Positions 19,912 through 32,118 of a DNA stretch of 64,000 nt are shown in pieces. The DNA lies in contig CP051238.1 in assembly GCA_017794925.1 (NCBI GenBank), positions 322,970 through 386,969 on the forward strand, in the 5' to 3' direction. The translations under genes and the position numbers were made by a program. Position 1 is the stretch's first letter. Each line of letters opens with the position of its first letter. This DNA comes from Aestuariibacter sp. (GTDB lineage: Bacteria > Pseudomonadota > Gammaproteobacteria > Enterobacterales > Alteromonadaceae). The notes under the pieces were generated by a model. The model searched no databases. It was not told the origin of the DNA and was given only the letters and a program-made list of their open reading frames with translations.

Positions 19912-20532
19912 TTGTTACTGCTAATCGACAACTATGACTCGTTTAGCCATAACCTGGCGCGCTACTTTGTAGAGCTGGGTTGTGAGCTAAAGGTAGTCAG
20001 GAATGACGAAGTCTCGCTGGAAGACATTGCTGCAATGTCGCCGGACGGCATTGTTATTTCACCCGGTCCTTGCACCCCTGACGATGCAGGTATCAGTCTG
20101 GCGGTCATTGCGCATTTTGCAGGAAAACTTCCCATGTTGGGTGTCTGCCTGGGACATCAGGCAATGGGTCAGGTTTTCGGTGCTCAGGTCGGCGGTGCTC
20201 AGCATATCCGTCATGGAAAACTATCGCCAGTCTCGCACACCGGCCATCTGTTGTTCAAAAATGTCCCTGTGCAATTTACCGTGACACGGTATCACTCTCT
20301 GGTATTGTCTCCCGAGAATCTGCCTGACTGCCTGGAAGTATTAGCATGGAGTCAGGATGGTTCAGAGCCGGAGATCATGGCAATAGCCCATCGACAATTG
20401 CCTGTTTGGGGCCTGCAGTATCATCCGGAATCGCTGTTAACGGAGTTCGGGCACCAGGTATTAGCTAATTTTTTAGCCCTGGCGAAAATACCGGTCCCCC
20501 ATGAAGCGCGCTGTTCAACAGAACAATCGTAA
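19912..20532 (+). CDS. pabA: aminodeoxychorismate/anthranilate synthase glutamine amidotransferase subunit
   Basis: A 206-residue class I glutamine amidotransferase. The only start giving the canonical N-terminus [18 protein letters not shown] is TTG at 19912. The triad is complete: Cys in [10 protein letters not shown], His and Glu in YHPES. It releases ammonia from glutamine for PabB (folate) and possibly TrpE. The synthase partner is not in the window, so PabA versus TrpG cannot be settled; isolation from trp genes favours PabA. It lies 18 bases downstream of trpS. Confidence 0.88.
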   Translation: MLLLIDNYDSFSHNLARYFVELGCELKVVRNDEVSLEDIAAMSPDGIVISPGPCTPDDAGISLAVIAHFAGKLPMLGVCLGHQAMGQVFGAQVGGAQHIRHGKLSPVSHTGHLLFKNVPVQFTVTRYHSLVLSPENLPDCLEVLAWSQDGSEPEIMAIAHRQLPVWGLQYHPESLLTEFGHQVLANFLALAKIPVPHEARCSTEQS

Positions 20533-20633
20533 TTAAGTTGCAGCCGTTTGGTTATCGGCCGATACTGATTATATTGCCTTGATTCCCAGTGCTACCACTG
20601 ACCAGATGTTTGTATGGAGTAAACACTTCGCTT

Positions 20634-21794
20634 ATGGCTGAGCTATTATTAACACCGCCTTCTATTGCAGAGCGCTTAGATTACTGGCTGATTGCGCCTG
20701 AGCGCGTCAATGTCATGATTGGAAAGCGCGCGCCAGGAGAAGTCAGTTACCAGGAATCCGAGCAGAGTTTTACCCGACGTCAGTTACTCAAGGTCGAAAA
20801 AACGGCGATTCGAGACAAGCTTCAGTCGGCGAAAGTGAAGGCGGAGTACCTTGCTCAAATTAACCAGCAACTCCACACCCTAGTTAAAAAGAAACTCAGC
20901 CAGGCGATCAGTGATACGCCCGCCATTCTGGACAAACAACTCAACTGGCAGGATGAATCTACGGACCTCATCGACCTGCTTACGACGCCCTCTGCTACGA
21001 TTACCAAGGTAGAAGCCGTGGCTTCTGGTATGCCCTGGTTATACGACGAACTGCTCAAGTTAGTAAACGCCCCGCAAAATCGCAGACGCGATGCGCGCGG
21101 TATGGTCATTGTGGTCGATACGCTTAAAACCGCACTGAGCTTCATGGGTATTGATAATGTGAAGTTAGTGCTCCCAGCGCTGATGTTCAGGCAATCCATA
21201 CCACTGATCACTGACCCCTTTCCGCAAATTAAGCACAAAACAATGGAGTATGCGGTATCCTGTGCCCGCACAGCTGAAATCATTGCTCCCCAGTTCGCAG
21301 CTCAACCCTATCACGCCTATTTGCTAGCGCTGCTCAGTCAACTCGGTCGCAGTGTGGTGCTGAAACTGTACTTTAAACTGTTTGAACAAGTCCATTTCGA
21401 CTTCCTGCAACACGCCCAAAAAGCCAAACTTCGCGACTTACACAGCGCGCTAACCCAATTGGTACCCGACCCCGCGCAATCTATTGGTTTAATTAATCAA
21501 CACAGTGACAAACTGTCCTTACATTTGTTCGAACAGATGGTGTTTAAACGGGTTGACCTTCACTCACCACTACATCAGTTTTTGCAAGATCCCGACGATG
21601 AAGATGCCTTGCCGCTTACGAAAACGCTGCAACAATGCCGTTATTACACTAAATACAGAATGCTAAACGACGCGAAACTGTTTCTGGACGATGAAGCAGC
21701 CGTATTTAGGGCTGGGAGTGCCATCTGGCCCACTACCCTCGACTCACTGCAAGCAATGACCTTGTCGCAGCTACCCGTTGTTGCTGAAATTTAA
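20634..21794 (+). CDS. HDOD domain protein
   Basis: A 386-residue cytoplasmic protein. I chose the ATG at 20634 (MAELLLTPPSIAERL) rather than an in-frame ATG at 20589; TGGAGT lies upstream but spacing is long, so the start is uncertain. A charged helical N-terminus is followed by an HDOD domain from about residue 115 (SATITKVEAVASGMPWLYDELLKL..NA) to about 300. HDOD proteins are non-catalytic HD-like modules common in bacterial signalling. No second output domain is visible. Function unknown. Confidence 0.8.
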   Translation: MAELLLTPPSIAERLDYWLIAPERVNVMIGKRAPGEVSYQESEQSFTRRQLLKVEKTAIRDKLQSAKVKAEYLAQINQQLHTLVKKKLSQAISDTPAILDKQLNWQDESTDLIDLLTTPSATITKVEAVASGMPWLYDELLKLVNAPQNRRRDARGMVIVVDTLKTALSFMGIDNVKLVLPALMFRQSIPLITDPFPQIKHKTMEYAVSCARTAEIIAPQFAAQPYHAYLLALLSQLGRSVVLKLYFKLFEQVHFDFLQHAQKAKLRDLHSALTQLVPDPAQSIGLINQHSDKLSLHLFEQMVFKRVDLHSPLHQFLQDPDDEDALPLTKTLQQCRYYTKYRMLNDAKLFLDDEAAVFRAGSAIWPTTLDSLQAMTLSQLPVVAEI

Positions 21795-23405
<1,611 letters not shown>

Positions 23406-23422
23406 CTGGAAGTGAGCCAAGC

Positions 23423-24460
23423 ATGTACATTATTCGTCCCATACAACAAAGCGATTACGCAGCGCTGTTCGCAATAGCTGAGGAATCAGGCATTGGCTTT
23501 ACGTCTTTGCCAGTGAACGAAGCACTATTGCAGCGCAAAATCGACAGATCCACCGGCTCATTTGACAGCGAGGTTACCGCGCCTGGCAGTGAATCGTATC
23601 TGTTTGTTATGGAAGATGCGACCACTGGTGAGGTGGTAGGTACCACTGGCATTGAAGCCGCTGTCGGCACCGATGACGCGTTTTACCATTATCACGTGGG
23701 TAAGGTAGTACATGCTTCGCGTGAACTTAACATTCATAACACCGTTGAAATTCTTACGTTTTGTAATGACTACACCGGTGTTAGCGAAATCTGTACGCTG
23801 TTTCTGCGGGAATCGGCCCGCAAGGGCCTGAACGGACGTTTCCTGTCAAAGGTGCGATTCTTGTTTATGCAGGAACACCGCGAACGCTTTGCCGAAACCG
23901 TGATCGCAGAAATGCGCGGCGTCAGCGACGAAAATGGACGCTCACCATTCTGGGAATGGTTGGAAGCCCATTTCTTTTCCATGGACTTCCCCACCGCCGA
24001 TTACCTGACCGGGATTGGCAACAAGGTATTCATTGCTGAGTTGATGCCCAAGTATCCAATTTATGTAAACCTGCTAAGTCAGGAAGCGCAAAACGTGATC
24101 GGTAAAGTGCACAAGAAAACCGAACCCGCGTTACGCTTGTTACAGGAAGAAGGCTTTAGTTGTCGCGGTTATGTAGACATTTTTGATGGCGGCCCCACCG
24201 TTGAGGCAAACCTCAGTAATATTCGTACCGCACAGCGCAGTAAACGAGCCGCGGCACACATTGACGACCAGTCGGCCGCACAAGATGGCGAGTTGTGCTA
24301 CATCATTAACACCTCGGTGAAAGATTTCCGCGCCGTCATGGCTGATGTCCTTTACGACAATCAGACCGACAGAGCGGTGATCTCACATAAGGCAGCGGCA
24401 GCGCTGGCCATAGAAGAAGGTGATGCCATTCGCTTTGCTGCGGTAACACCCCGAAATTAA
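23423..24460 (+). CDS. astA: arginine N-succinyltransferase
   Basis: A 345-residue acyltransferase (E. coli AstA 344) that transfers succinyl from succinyl-CoA to arginine, the first step of the AST pathway. It opens MYIIRPIQQSDYAALFAIAEESGIGFTSLP and contains LFLRESARKGLNGRFLSK.. and KYPIYVNLLSQEAQNVIG, all typical. It starts 17 bases after astC and is followed by astD. The astB and astE genes needed for the full pathway are not in the window. Confidence 0.95.
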   Translation: MYIIRPIQQSDYAALFAIAEESGIGFTSLPVNEALLQRKIDRSTGSFDSEVTAPGSESYLFVMEDATTGEVVGTTGIEAAVGTDDAFYHYHVGKVVHASRELNIHNTVEILTFCNDYTGVSEICTLFLRESARKGLNGRFLSKVRFLFMQEHRERFAETVIAEMRGVSDENGRSPFWEWLEAHFFSMDFPTADYLTGIGNKVFIAELMPKYPIYVNLLSQEAQNVIGKVHKKTEPALRLLQEEGFSCRGYVDIFDGGPTVEANLSNIRTAQRSKRAAAHIDDQSAAQDGELCYIINTSVKDFRAVMADVLYDNQTDRAVISHKAAAALAIEEGDAIRFAAVTPRN

Positions 24461-24487
24461 ATCAATTACAAGCATCAGGACAGAATT

Positions 24488-25957
24488 ATGCCAACCACAC
24501 ATTTTATAAATGGACAGTGGATTGAAGGCCAGGGTGCCTCTATCGCGTCAACTGATCCAGCGAAAAACCACGTATTCTGGCAAGGTAAAGCTGCCTCAGC
24601 CGAACAAGTTAATGACGCCATCAGTGCTGCAAGAGCGGCATTACCCGCATGGTCAGAACTTACTGTTGAAGCGCGCCTGGCCATCATCAAACAGTACGGT
24701 GAATTACTGGCCGCTAACAAACCAGAACTGACGGCGTTAATTGCGCAGGAAACCGGTAAGCCATTATGGGAAACCGCTACCGAAGTCGCCGCCATGATCG
24801 GTAAAATCGGGATTTCAGAGAAAGCCTATTTTGAGCGCACCGGTACAGTAGAAAATGCCATGCCAGTAGGTAAAGCGTTTATTCGCCACAAACCCCACGG
24901 TGTGGTTGCAGTATTTGGCCCATACAACTTCCCTGGTCACCTACCAAACGGTCACATTGTGCCAGCACTGATTGCAGGTAACACCATTGTGTTCAAGCCC
25001 AGTGATTTAACACCTGCTGTGGCTGAAGCAATGGTAAAACTTTGGGAAAAGGCAGGTCTGCCAAATGGTGTTCTCAACCTGGTGCAGGGCGAAGTGGAAA
25101 CGGGCAAGGCGTTAGCCAGTCACCCTCAGTTGGACGGCTTGTTCTTCACTGGTAGTTCTCGCACAGGTAAGATCCTGCACGAACAATTCGCCGGTCACCC
25201 GGGCAAAATTTTGGCGCTGGAAATGGGTGGCAACAACCCTCTCATCGTTACCGATGTTGCCGATACTAAAGCAGCCGTGCACGATATTATTCAGTCAGCC
25301 TTTGTTACGTCAGGCCAGCGCTGCACTTGCGCGCGCCGTCTGTTCATACCGGCAAATGCACAGGGTGATGCGTTAATGGCCGCGTTAGTTGACGCGACTA
25401 AAGCCATTCAGGTAGGACATTACGACGCTGAAGAGCAGCCATTCATGGGTGCCATGGTCAGTGCTGCTGCAGCCAAAGGTATGGTTGCTGCCCAGCAGGA
25501 ATTACTCGACCTGGGCGCTAAAGCGTTACTAACACTGACGCACACCGACGAAAATACCGGCTTTGTTACCCCGGGTATTCTGGACGTCACTGACATCGTT
25601 GATGACATGCCGGATGAGGAACACTTTGGCCCGCTGCTCAAAGTAATTCGTTATACCGACTTCGACACCGCCATTGCGCAGGCTAACAACACACGTTTCG
25701 GCTTGTCTGCGGGTTTATTGAGCGACTCTGAGGCCGATTACCAGTACTTTTTCCAACACATTCGTGCCGGTATCGTAAACTGGAACCGTCCTATCACTGG
25801 GGCAAGCAGTGCTGCACCGTTTGGGGGTATTGGTGAAAGTGGTAATCACAGAGCGAGCGCCTACTATGCAGCAGACTACTGTGCATATCCGGTTGCCTCA
25901 GTAGAACTGGATAAAGTCACGTTACCAGGCACACTGAGCCCTGGTTTGACGCTGTAA
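24488..25957 (+). CDS. astD: N-succinylglutamate 5-semialdehyde dehydrogenase
   Basis: A 489-residue NAD-dependent aldehyde dehydrogenase that oxidises succinylglutamic semialdehyde to succinylglutamate. It opens [13 protein letters not shown]. Catalytic Glu lies in ALEMGGNN and nucleophile Cys in [27 protein letters not shown] and FFTGSSRTG (NAD-binding) are typical of AstD. Operon with astC and astA (27-base gap). A DUF1338 gene follows after 24 bases. Confidence 0.95.
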   Translation: MPTTHFINGQWIEGQGASIASTDPAKNHVFWQGKAASAEQVNDAISAARAALPAWSELTVEARLAIIKQYGELLAANKPELTALIAQETGKPLWETATEVAAMIGKIGISEKAYFERTGTVENAMPVGKAFIRHKPHGVVAVFGPYNFPGHLPNGHIVPALIAGNTIVFKPSDLTPAVAEAMVKLWEKAGLPNGVLNLVQGEVETGKALASHPQLDGLFFTGSSRTGKILHEQFAGHPGKILALEMGGNNPLIVTDVADTKAAVHDIIQSAFVTSGQRCTCARRLFIPANAQGDALMAALVDATKAIQVGHYDAEEQPFMGAMVSAAAAKGMVAAQQELLDLGAKALLTLTHTDENTGFVTPGILDVTDIVDDMPDEEHFGPLLKVIRYTDFDTAIAQANNTRFGLSAGLLSDSEADYQYFFQHIRAGIVNWNRPITGASSAAPFGGIGESGNHRASAYYAADYCAYPVASVELDKVTLPGTLSPGLTL

Positions 25958-25981
25958 AATAAAAAGGAACGACAGACTATT

Positions 25982-26788
25982 ATGCACACCAATATCAATA
26001 CCCTATTTGCCAATATGTGGCAGGATTATGTGCAAATTACCCCCAGTGCCAAACGCATTCACGAGTTATTAGCCGGAGAAGAAAACAGCCCGGAAATCGT
26101 TAACGATCACGTTGCCTTTCGCACGTTCAATCTGCAAAAAACCAATCTGGATAAATTGGCGGCGCACTTCCTGGCTCTGGGCTACGAAGAGAAAGGGCAG
26201 TATAACTTCAAAGCCAAAAAGTTGGATGCAAAGCACTTCGAACACCCTGACACCACGCAACCTAAAGTATTCATCAGCCAGTTGAGAGTGGAAGAATTAT
26301 CAGAAGGCGCGCAGAAAATTATTCGCGGACTCGTTGCGCAGATGTCTGATGAGGTCGTGACGGCCGATAACTTCCTTTACTCGGGCCGTCAATGGCAACT
26401 ATCCGCTGAAGAGTATCAGGCACTGATCAGTGAGTCTGAGTACGCGGGTTGGCTTGCAGCCTGGGGGTTCAGAGCCAATCACTTTACAGTCAGTGTTAAT
26501 CACCTGAACAACAGTGATACGTTGGAAGAAGTGAATACACTGCTGAAAGAAGCTGGATTTGTACTGAATACGGTTGGTGGTGAAATCAAGGGCGGTGAGT
26601 CTGTCTTTTTGGCGCAGTCTTCAACGATGGCAGACAAAATTAATCTGGCTTTCAGTGATACCGCACTTAACATTCCAAGCTGCTTTTATGAGTTTGCTCA
26701 GCGCTTTGCCATGCCTAATGGGGAGCTGTATCAGGGATTTGTTGAAGCGTCTGCAGACAAAATTTTTGAAAGTACTAATGCAAAATAG
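25982..26788 (+). CDS. DUF1338 protein (2-oxoadipate dioxygenase/decarboxylase family)
   Basis: A 268-residue member of the DUF1338 family, a metal-dependent VOC-fold group related to E. coli YdcJ and Pseudomonas HglS. HglS is known to convert 2-oxoadipate to 2-hydroxyglutarate in lysine catabolism. The candidate metal triad is visible: His in NDHVAFRTF, His in RANHFTVSVNHL, and Glu in YEFAQRFAMPNGELYQGF. It is shorter than HglS and YdcJ (over 440 residues). As the last gene of the ast operon it probably acts on a 2-oxoacid related to amino acid breakdown; the substrate is inferred, not shown. Confidence 0.8.
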   Translation: MHTNINTLFANMWQDYVQITPSAKRIHELLAGEENSPEIVNDHVAFRTFNLQKTNLDKLAAHFLALGYEEKGQYNFKAKKLDAKHFEHPDTTQPKVFISQLRVEELSEGAQKIIRGLVAQMSDEVVTADNFLYSGRQWQLSAEEYQALISESEYAGWLAAWGFRANHFTVSVNHLNNSDTLEEVNTLLKEAGFVLNTVGGEIKGGESVFLAQSSTMADKINLAFSDTALNIPSCFYEFAQRFAMPNGELYQGFVEASADKIFESTNAK

Positions 26789-26810
26789 TCCGGCGCTCGC
26801 ATAAGGACAC

Positions 26811-28970
26811 TTAATCGTCCAGAGCAGTAGCGCTCTGGACGTGTTTATAGATAAACTGATCGTACGGAATCGGCTTTTCAAATAAAAAACCCTGATAGGC
26901 GGAAATGCCCATTTCTTCCATTAACGGCAGGTACGCCAGATTATCTATCCCCTCTACCAGCACCGTAAATTGCAAACTGTTCAACATCTTAACCACACCA
27001 GATAACAGCGAGAGCGCCTTGCTTGAGCAGTGAATATCCTTGGCCAGCATTCGGTCAATTTTGATGACGTCAAACTGGAAGGTACGCAAATAGCTCAATG
27101 ACGAGAAGCCACTGCCGAAATCGTCCAGAGAGAGTACAAAGCCCGCATTTCTCAATTCAGTCAGCGCCCGAAGCGCACTGGATTGATCCTGTATAAAGAT
27201 GGATTCGGTAATTTCTATTTCAATCATTTGGGGCGCAACAACGTGGTCGTCACATATTGCAAGCGCGACAGCGGCAAAGCCCGGCTCTAATAGCTGATTC
27301 GCGCTTATATTAACCGACAACGGCACGCTCAGTCCTTCCGCTTCCATCATGGCAATGTATTCACACGCTGATTCCAGGGCCATAAGACCAATCTCACCGT
27401 CCAGCCCATGGGCTTCGGCCAGCGGAATAAACGTTCCCGGGCTGACCATACCGTGCAACGGTGAAAACCACCTGCACAACAATTCTGCGCCAATCATGTT
27501 GCCTGCAGAGCCGTACTTGCCCTGTAAGTAAAAATCCAATGAACGTGTACGAATGGCCCTGCGTAAGTCTGTCAGCAGGGTAACCTGTTCCTTCATCCTC
27601 TCAATTAAACCGTGCCGATAGACAAAAACCTGACCTTTACCCGATGTTTTTGCCTGATACATAGCCGCGTCCGCATTCTGAATGATATCTTCCACCGCTT
27701 CGCCGTGGGCAGGGAAGCTGGCAACGCCAATGCTGGCAGAAAGCCCGATGTCGCTGTTGGCTAGTTCGAAGTCTAGCGACTCCAGTTCGGTAATTAAAGA
27801 CTGGCTGCTGGTTACACAGTCTTGCTCGTCACCCGGCACAGCAATAAGAAACTCATCACCGCCCCACCGGGTGATAATTGCGTTATTGGCGTAAGCTTTA
27901 TGCAGTGTTTTCGCGACGGTCTTGAGGCACAAATCCCCTGCATCGTGACCGGCCAAATCATTAATGGATTTAAATCCGTCAAGGTCAATAAATGCCAGTG
28001 AATAAGGTTCACTGAATGCCGTTAATCTGGCTAGTTCGGCGTTAAGCCCAAGCCGATTCTTCAGCCCGGTCAGGTCGTCGTGGGTAGCGAGCTCGCGAAG
28101 CCGCTCTTCGTTATGCTTGCGTTCACTAATATCGCGAATAGTCGCAATTAAGTAGCGGGAACTGTGTTGTCTCGATTCGAACATGGCCAGTGAGACATCC
28201 ACGGGAATACTCGTACCAACCGACGTCACCAATCGCGTATCGAACTGAAGCTGACCAAGCTGAGGCAGGTTCTGCAGCTGCTCTTTTGCATCCTCCAGAT
28301 ACGCAGTGAGCGGTTGATGCTCACATTCACACCTGGCGTTAAGCTGTGCAAGCGTTAGAAATGCTTCATTGGGTTCGGTAATGACAAAGTCGGTAGATAA
28401 CACCAGCATGGGTTCTCTTGAACTTGAAAACGCTGACGCCATTAATTGAAAGGACTGCTCAGCTTTTTGCTGCCGGGTGATATCCTTACTGGTCCCCACA
28501 ATATGCAAGGCCGTGCCACTCTCATCACGGAGTAACACTTTCCCTCGGGAACGCATCCACTGGTAACCCTCACGGCCTTTGATCCTAAACGAGATTTCAA
28601 TGTCGTCGTAGTAGCTATGTACTGCCAGAGACCACTGAAACTGAACGGTTGGCATATCATCGTCATGAACCAAAGACATCAATGTAATAGCGTTATGCTT
28701 TGATTCCTTTACCTGCTTTTTGTGAAGTCCAAATGACTTAACCATAAAAGCATCATCTTCGGCCCGCCACTCCCAGTAAGACTCCTGACTAGCCCATAAC
28801 GCAAGTTCCAGCTTTTCCTGATTCTCCCGACTTTTCTGCAAAGCGAGATAGAGTTCACGGCTCTTTTCAGTAAGCAATGTTTCGGCTTGCTTGCGGGCGG
28901 CTTTTTCGCGTTTAAGTCGCCGGTTTAACGACGTGATATCAGGCACGGTGTCCCGGGAAGAGAGCGTCAC
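26811..28970 (-). CDS. PAS-GGDEF-EAL protein, probable H-NOX partner
   Basis: A 719-residue soluble protein. An N-terminal coiled coil (about 10-50) is followed by two PAS domains (about 50-170 and 180-290), a GGDEF domain with intact RWGGDEF (about residue 367), and an EAL domain. In the EAL domain the signature reads AELLCRW (E kept, A to L), with NISANQLL, EITESIF, DDFGSGFSS and YQGFLFEKP. Both active sites keep their main residues, so it could make and break c-di-GMP. No RxxD inhibitory site is seen before GGDEF. Its start overlaps the H-NOX stop by 4 bases. The pairing matches the H-NOX-associated cyclic-di-GMP enzymes described in Shewanella. Confidence 0.9.
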   Translation of the reverse strand: MTLSSRDTVPDITSLNRRLKREKAARKQAETLLTEKSRELYLALQKSRENQEKLELALWASQESYWEWRAEDDAFMVKSFGLHKKQVKESKHNAITLMSLVHDDDMPTVQFQWSLAVHSYYDDIEISFRIKGREGYQWMRSRGKVLLRDESGTALHIVGTSKDITRQQKAEQSFQLMASAFSSSREPMLVLSTDFVITEPNEAFLTLAQLNARCECEHQPLTAYLEDAKEQLQNLPQLGQLQFDTRLVTSVGTSIPVDVSLAMFESRQHSSRYLIATIRDISERKHNEERLRELATHDDLTGLKNRLGLNAELARLTAFSEPYSLAFIDLDGFKSINDLAGHDAGDLCLKTVAKTLHKAYANNAIITRWGGDEFLIAVPGDEQDCVTSSQSLITELESLDFELANSDIGLSASIGVASFPAHGEAVEDIIQNADAAMYQAKTSGKGQVFVYRHGLIERMKEQVTLLTDLRRAIRTRSLDFYLQGKYGSAGNMIGAELLCRWFSPLHGMVSPGTFIPLAEAHGLDGEIGLMALESACEYIAMMEAEGLSVPLSVNISANQLLEPGFAAVALAICDDHVVAPQMIEIEITESIFIQDQSSALRALTELRNAGFVLSLDDFGSGFSSLSYLRTFQFDVIKIDRMLAKDIHCSSKALSLLSGVVKMLNSLQFTVLVEGIDNLAYLPLMEEMGISAYQGFLFEKPIPYDQFIYKHVQSATALDD
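26816..26846 (+). terminator. possible terminator of the ast operon
   Basis: CGTCCAGAGC and GCTCTGGACG form a perfect 10-bp stem around 6 bases, followed by TGTTT. It lies inside the 3' end of the convergent GGDEF-EAL gene. Confidence 0.45.
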
Positions 28971-29509
28971 TGTGATTCCATTTCAACTCGAATGATATAG
29001 GTGTGCGGCGTATCGGTGGGTTCAACACTATGTGACACCTTATTACCCAGATGGTTGGCCGCACCATCAATTAACCCTTCAGCCAGTTTAAAGAGGTTAC
29101 GCTGCGAACAATACTCCAACTCAATGACATTGGATGCCCTCGACAAGACCGCGAAAGTTGGCAAGTCAGCATCGGGGTATAATTTGCGCACCTGCACATG
29201 AATATCGTTATCCAGACTGTCAAGTACATCGAGCACGGTCATTTTTCCCGTCATCACTTCAGCATGGGCACCAGCCAACACGCCAAACAGGTATTCACCA
29301 AAGCCATAAAGCAGTTCATCAGCAGACTGACCGGTTTTATTAATCAGTACCGTGAGAATCTTCTCCATATCAGAAAATGGGTAGTACCCGACGGCGGTGA
29401 ATGCGCCGTCATTGTCGAGGTTCGCCTCTACCAATACCTCGTCAGCGAATTCTGGTGACACCTTCTCTTCCAGCATGTCCACGAGTGTGGTGAAAACAAT
29501 CCCAAGCAC
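28967..29509 (-). CDS. hnoX: H-NOX haem nitric oxide sensor protein
   Basis: A 180-residue stand-alone H-NOX protein. It opens MLGIVFTTLVDMLEEK, like family members. The proximal haem ligand is predicted as H104 in NDIHVQVRKLYPDADLP. The haem-propionate motif YxSxR is present (Y133, S135, R137), followed by LAEGLIDGAANHLG. It is cytoplasmic and senses NO through ferrous haem in characterised relatives. A strong ribosome binding site (AGGAGAAAG) precedes the ATG. Its stop overlaps the GGDEF-EAL start (ATGA-type), implying a coupled pair that links NO to c-di-GMP. No H-NOX-linked kinase is visible nearby. Confidence 0.9.
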   Translation of the reverse strand: MLGIVFTTLVDMLEEKVSPEFADEVLVEANLDNDGAFTAVGYYPFSDMEKILTVLINKTGQSADELLYGFGEYLFGVLAGAHAEVMTGKMTVLDVLDSLDNDIHVQVRKLYPDADLPTFAVLSRASNVIELEYCSQRNLFKLAEGLIDGAANHLGNKVSHSVEPTDTPHTYIIRVEMESQ

Positions 29510-29588
29510 ATCTTTCTCCTACTTATTATCTATCCGGTTTAGGTCCCCGTAGCTTGATCTTAAGTGTAGAAGAGCCCGTGAAAAGTAC

Positions 29589-29618
29589 AAAAAAAATGCG
29601 CCTAAATGGCGCATTTTT
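29589..29618 (-). terminator. intrinsic terminator of parC
   Basis: AAAAATGCGCC and GGCGCATTTTT form an 11-bp stem with a 5-base loop. On the minus strand it ends in a run of eight T. It lies 41 bases past the parC stop. Confidence 0.85.
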
Positions 29619-29658
29619 AACTAAAAATAGCTAACTAACAAAAAGTAAATAGGGGATT

Positions 29659-31908
29659 CTACTCAATTTCAATACTGTCTACCCGCTGCAAACCTCTTGG
29701 TAGTTTGTTGCCTCGACGGCCCCGTTCTCCCTGATAGTGAGACAAGTCATCTGCGCTAAGACTCATACTGCGTTTACCCGCCGAAATTTTCACTGATTTA
29801 CCGTCAGGCACAACTGCAAGCACTTTGACATACTCTTCGTGAATTTGGGCTTTCGCCGAAGGAATACTGATGATCTTATTCCCTTTTCCTTTTCCGAGAC
29901 TGGGTAAATCACGGAGCGGGAACATCAGCATGCGGCCTTCATTGGATATTGCTAAACACCAGTCTGACTCCAGATTTTCTACCGTTTGCGGAGCAATAAC
30001 TTTTGCGCCGGTTGAGAGGTTGATGTACGCCTTACCGGCTTTGTTCTTGCTGACCATATCAGCAAACGTGCCGACAAAACCGTACCCGGCATCAGACGCT
30101 ATCAGATATTTACTGTCATCATTGCCCATCACCACGTGGGCAAACTGTTCACCGGCAACCATGCTGAATCGCCCGGTTAACGGTTCCCCCTGACTTCTGG
30201 CAGAAGGTAATCCGTGTGCATCGCACGAGAACGCACGCCCGGACGTATCAAGGAATACAACCGGTTGATTACTGCGTCCCATCGCACTGGCAAGATAGCT
30301 GTCTCCCGCTTTATAACTCAAAGCTTCGGCATCAATATCATGGCCTTTTGCACAACGCGCCCAGCCTTTCTCTGATAAGACTACCGTCACCGATTCACTG
30401 GGTACCAGTTCTTTTTCACTCAGCGCTTTGGCTTCCGCGCGTTCGACGATGGGCGAGCGTCGGTCGTCGCCATACTTTTCAGCATCGGCCAGAATTTCTT
30501 TCTTGATCAGTGTTTTCATACGGCGATCAGAACCAAGCAGTTGTTGTAAATGATCGCGCTCAGCGGCCAGCTCTTCCTGTTCGCCCTTAATTTTCATTTC
30601 TTCCAGTTTCGCCAAATGGCGTAACTTTAGTTCCAGAATCGCTTCTGCTTGTTTGTCACTTAAGCTAAAGCGACGCATTAACTCAGCTTTCGGCTCGTCG
30701 TGGAATCGAATGATCTCTATCACTTCATCGATATTCAAAAAGGCGATCATTAAGCCTTCGAGGATATGCAAACGCGCCAACACTTTGTCGAGACGATATT
30801 GCAATCGACGAGTCACCGTCTCCCTGCGGAATACCAGCCATTCAGACAGTATGGTTCGCAAGTCCTTAACCTGTGGACGGCCATCCAGACCAATCATGTT
30901 CAGGTTGACCCGGTAGCTCTTTTCCAAATCGGTAGTCGCAAACAAATGCTGCATCAATTGATCGACATTAACCCGGTTCGAACGCGGCACAACGACCAGT
31001 CTGGTTGGGTTTTCATGATCAGATTCGTCACGCAGATCGCTCACCATTGGCAGCTTCTTCGCCTGCATCTGGCCAGCAATTTGTTCCAGAATCTTAGCGC
31101 CGGACGCCTGGTGCGGTAGCGCAGTAATAACGACATCACCGTTATCCTCGTGATACACAGCGCGCATTTTTACGCTACCACGACCTGTTTCATACAGTTT
31201 TTGAATATCGCTGCGCGGCGTAATGATTTCTGCTTCAGTAGGGAAATCCGGGCCCTGAATATCTTCCAGTAATTCGTGTAATTCCGCTTTACTGTTATCC
31301 AGTAATCGAGCGCAGGCGTTAGCCACTTCACGCACGTTGTGCGGCGGAATATCCGTTGCCATACCTACCGCGATGCCGGTTACTCCATTTAACAATATGT
31401 GAGGCAAGCGCGACGGCAGGACTTTAGGCTCGTTTAAGGTACCATCAAAATTGGGGACCCAATCAGACGTGCCTTGTCCCAGTTCAGACAGCAATACTTC
31501 ACTGAATTTTGACAGACGTGCCTCAGTGTATCGCATGGCAGCGAACGATTTCGGGTCATCCGGCGCGCCCCAGTTACCCTGTCCATCGATCAACGGGTAA
31601 CGGTAAGAGAACGGCTGCGCCATTAATACCATAGCTTCGTAACAGGCCGAGTCACCGTGAGGGTGGAATTTACCCAGTACATCACCCACCGTACGGGCGG
31701 ACTTTTTGTATTTGGCCGTGGCGCTTAGGCCCAGGTCAGACATCGCGTATATAATGCGTCGCTGAACCGGCTTTAAGCCATCACCAATGTTTGGCAGGGC
31801 CCGGTCCATAATGACGTACATGGAGTAGTTCAGGTAGGCATCTTCGGTAAACTTTCGTATTGGAAGTTGTTCTACACCGTCTTGATTAATGGTGATTTCG
31901 TCGCTCAT
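29659..31908 (-). CDS. parC: DNA topoisomerase IV subunit A
   Basis: A 749-residue type IIA topoisomerase subunit that decatenates replicated chromosomes with ParE. The catalytic Tyr lies in [11 protein letters not shown] (about residue 120). The quinolone-resistance region reads [15 protein letters not shown], with the wild-type Ser and Glu. C-terminal beta-pinwheel repeats follow ([41 protein letters not shown]). parE is not adjacent. It has its own terminator. Confidence 0.96.
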   Translation of the reverse strand: MSDEITINQDGVEQLPIRKFTEDAYLNYSMYVIMDRALPNIGDGLKPVQRRIIYAMSDLGLSATAKYKKSARTVGDVLGKFHPHGDSACYEAMVLMAQPFSYRYPLIDGQGNWGAPDDPKSFAAMRYTEARLSKFSEVLLSELGQGTSDWVPNFDGTLNEPKVLPSRLPHILLNGVTGIAVGMATDIPPHNVREVANACARLLDNSKAELHELLEDIQGPDFPTEAEIITPRSDIQKLYETGRGSVKMRAVYHEDNGDVVITALPHQASGAKILEQIAGQMQAKKLPMVSDLRDESDHENPTRLVVVPRSNRVNVDQLMQHLFATTDLEKSYRVNLNMIGLDGRPQVKDLRTILSEWLVFRRETVTRRLQYRLDKVLARLHILEGLMIAFLNIDEVIEIIRFHDEPKAELMRRFSLSDKQAEAILELKLRHLAKLEEMKIKGEQEELAAERDHLQQLLGSDRRMKTLIKKEILADAEKYGDDRRSPIVERAEAKALSEKELVPSESVTVVLSEKGWARCAKGHDIDAEALSYKAGDSYLASAMGRSNQPVVFLDTSGRAFSCDAHGLPSARSQGEPLTGRFSMVAGEQFAHVVMGNDDSKYLIASDAGYGFVGTFADMVSKNKAGKAYINLSTGAKVIAPQTVENLESDWCLAISNEGRMLMFPLRDLPSLGKGKGNKIISIPSAKAQIHEEYVKVLAVVPDGKSVKISAGKRSMSLSADDLSHYQGERGRRGNKLPRGLQRVDSIEIE

Positions 31909-32118
31909 GGGTCGTTATTATTCTCGTCGTAATGCTAACGCAGGCGCGGCTGCTTCAACGTAGGTATTCTCTGACCCATTGTGAGATAAACCAGCCGTAA
32001 TCGCAATAGATAGCGCATTCAGGATTTGTGCTAATTCGCTGTTTTTGCAGACAAGTGAAAGTTAGGGTTTAATAGAGATGTATGTCTATGGCGGTATTAT
32101 CAAGGATCAGAAAAGTTT

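Noticed and set aside
20589..20633. Earlier start of the HDOD gene
   Set aside because: The added 15 residues do not look like family N-termini and have no clear ribosome binding site; kept as a possibility in the entry.
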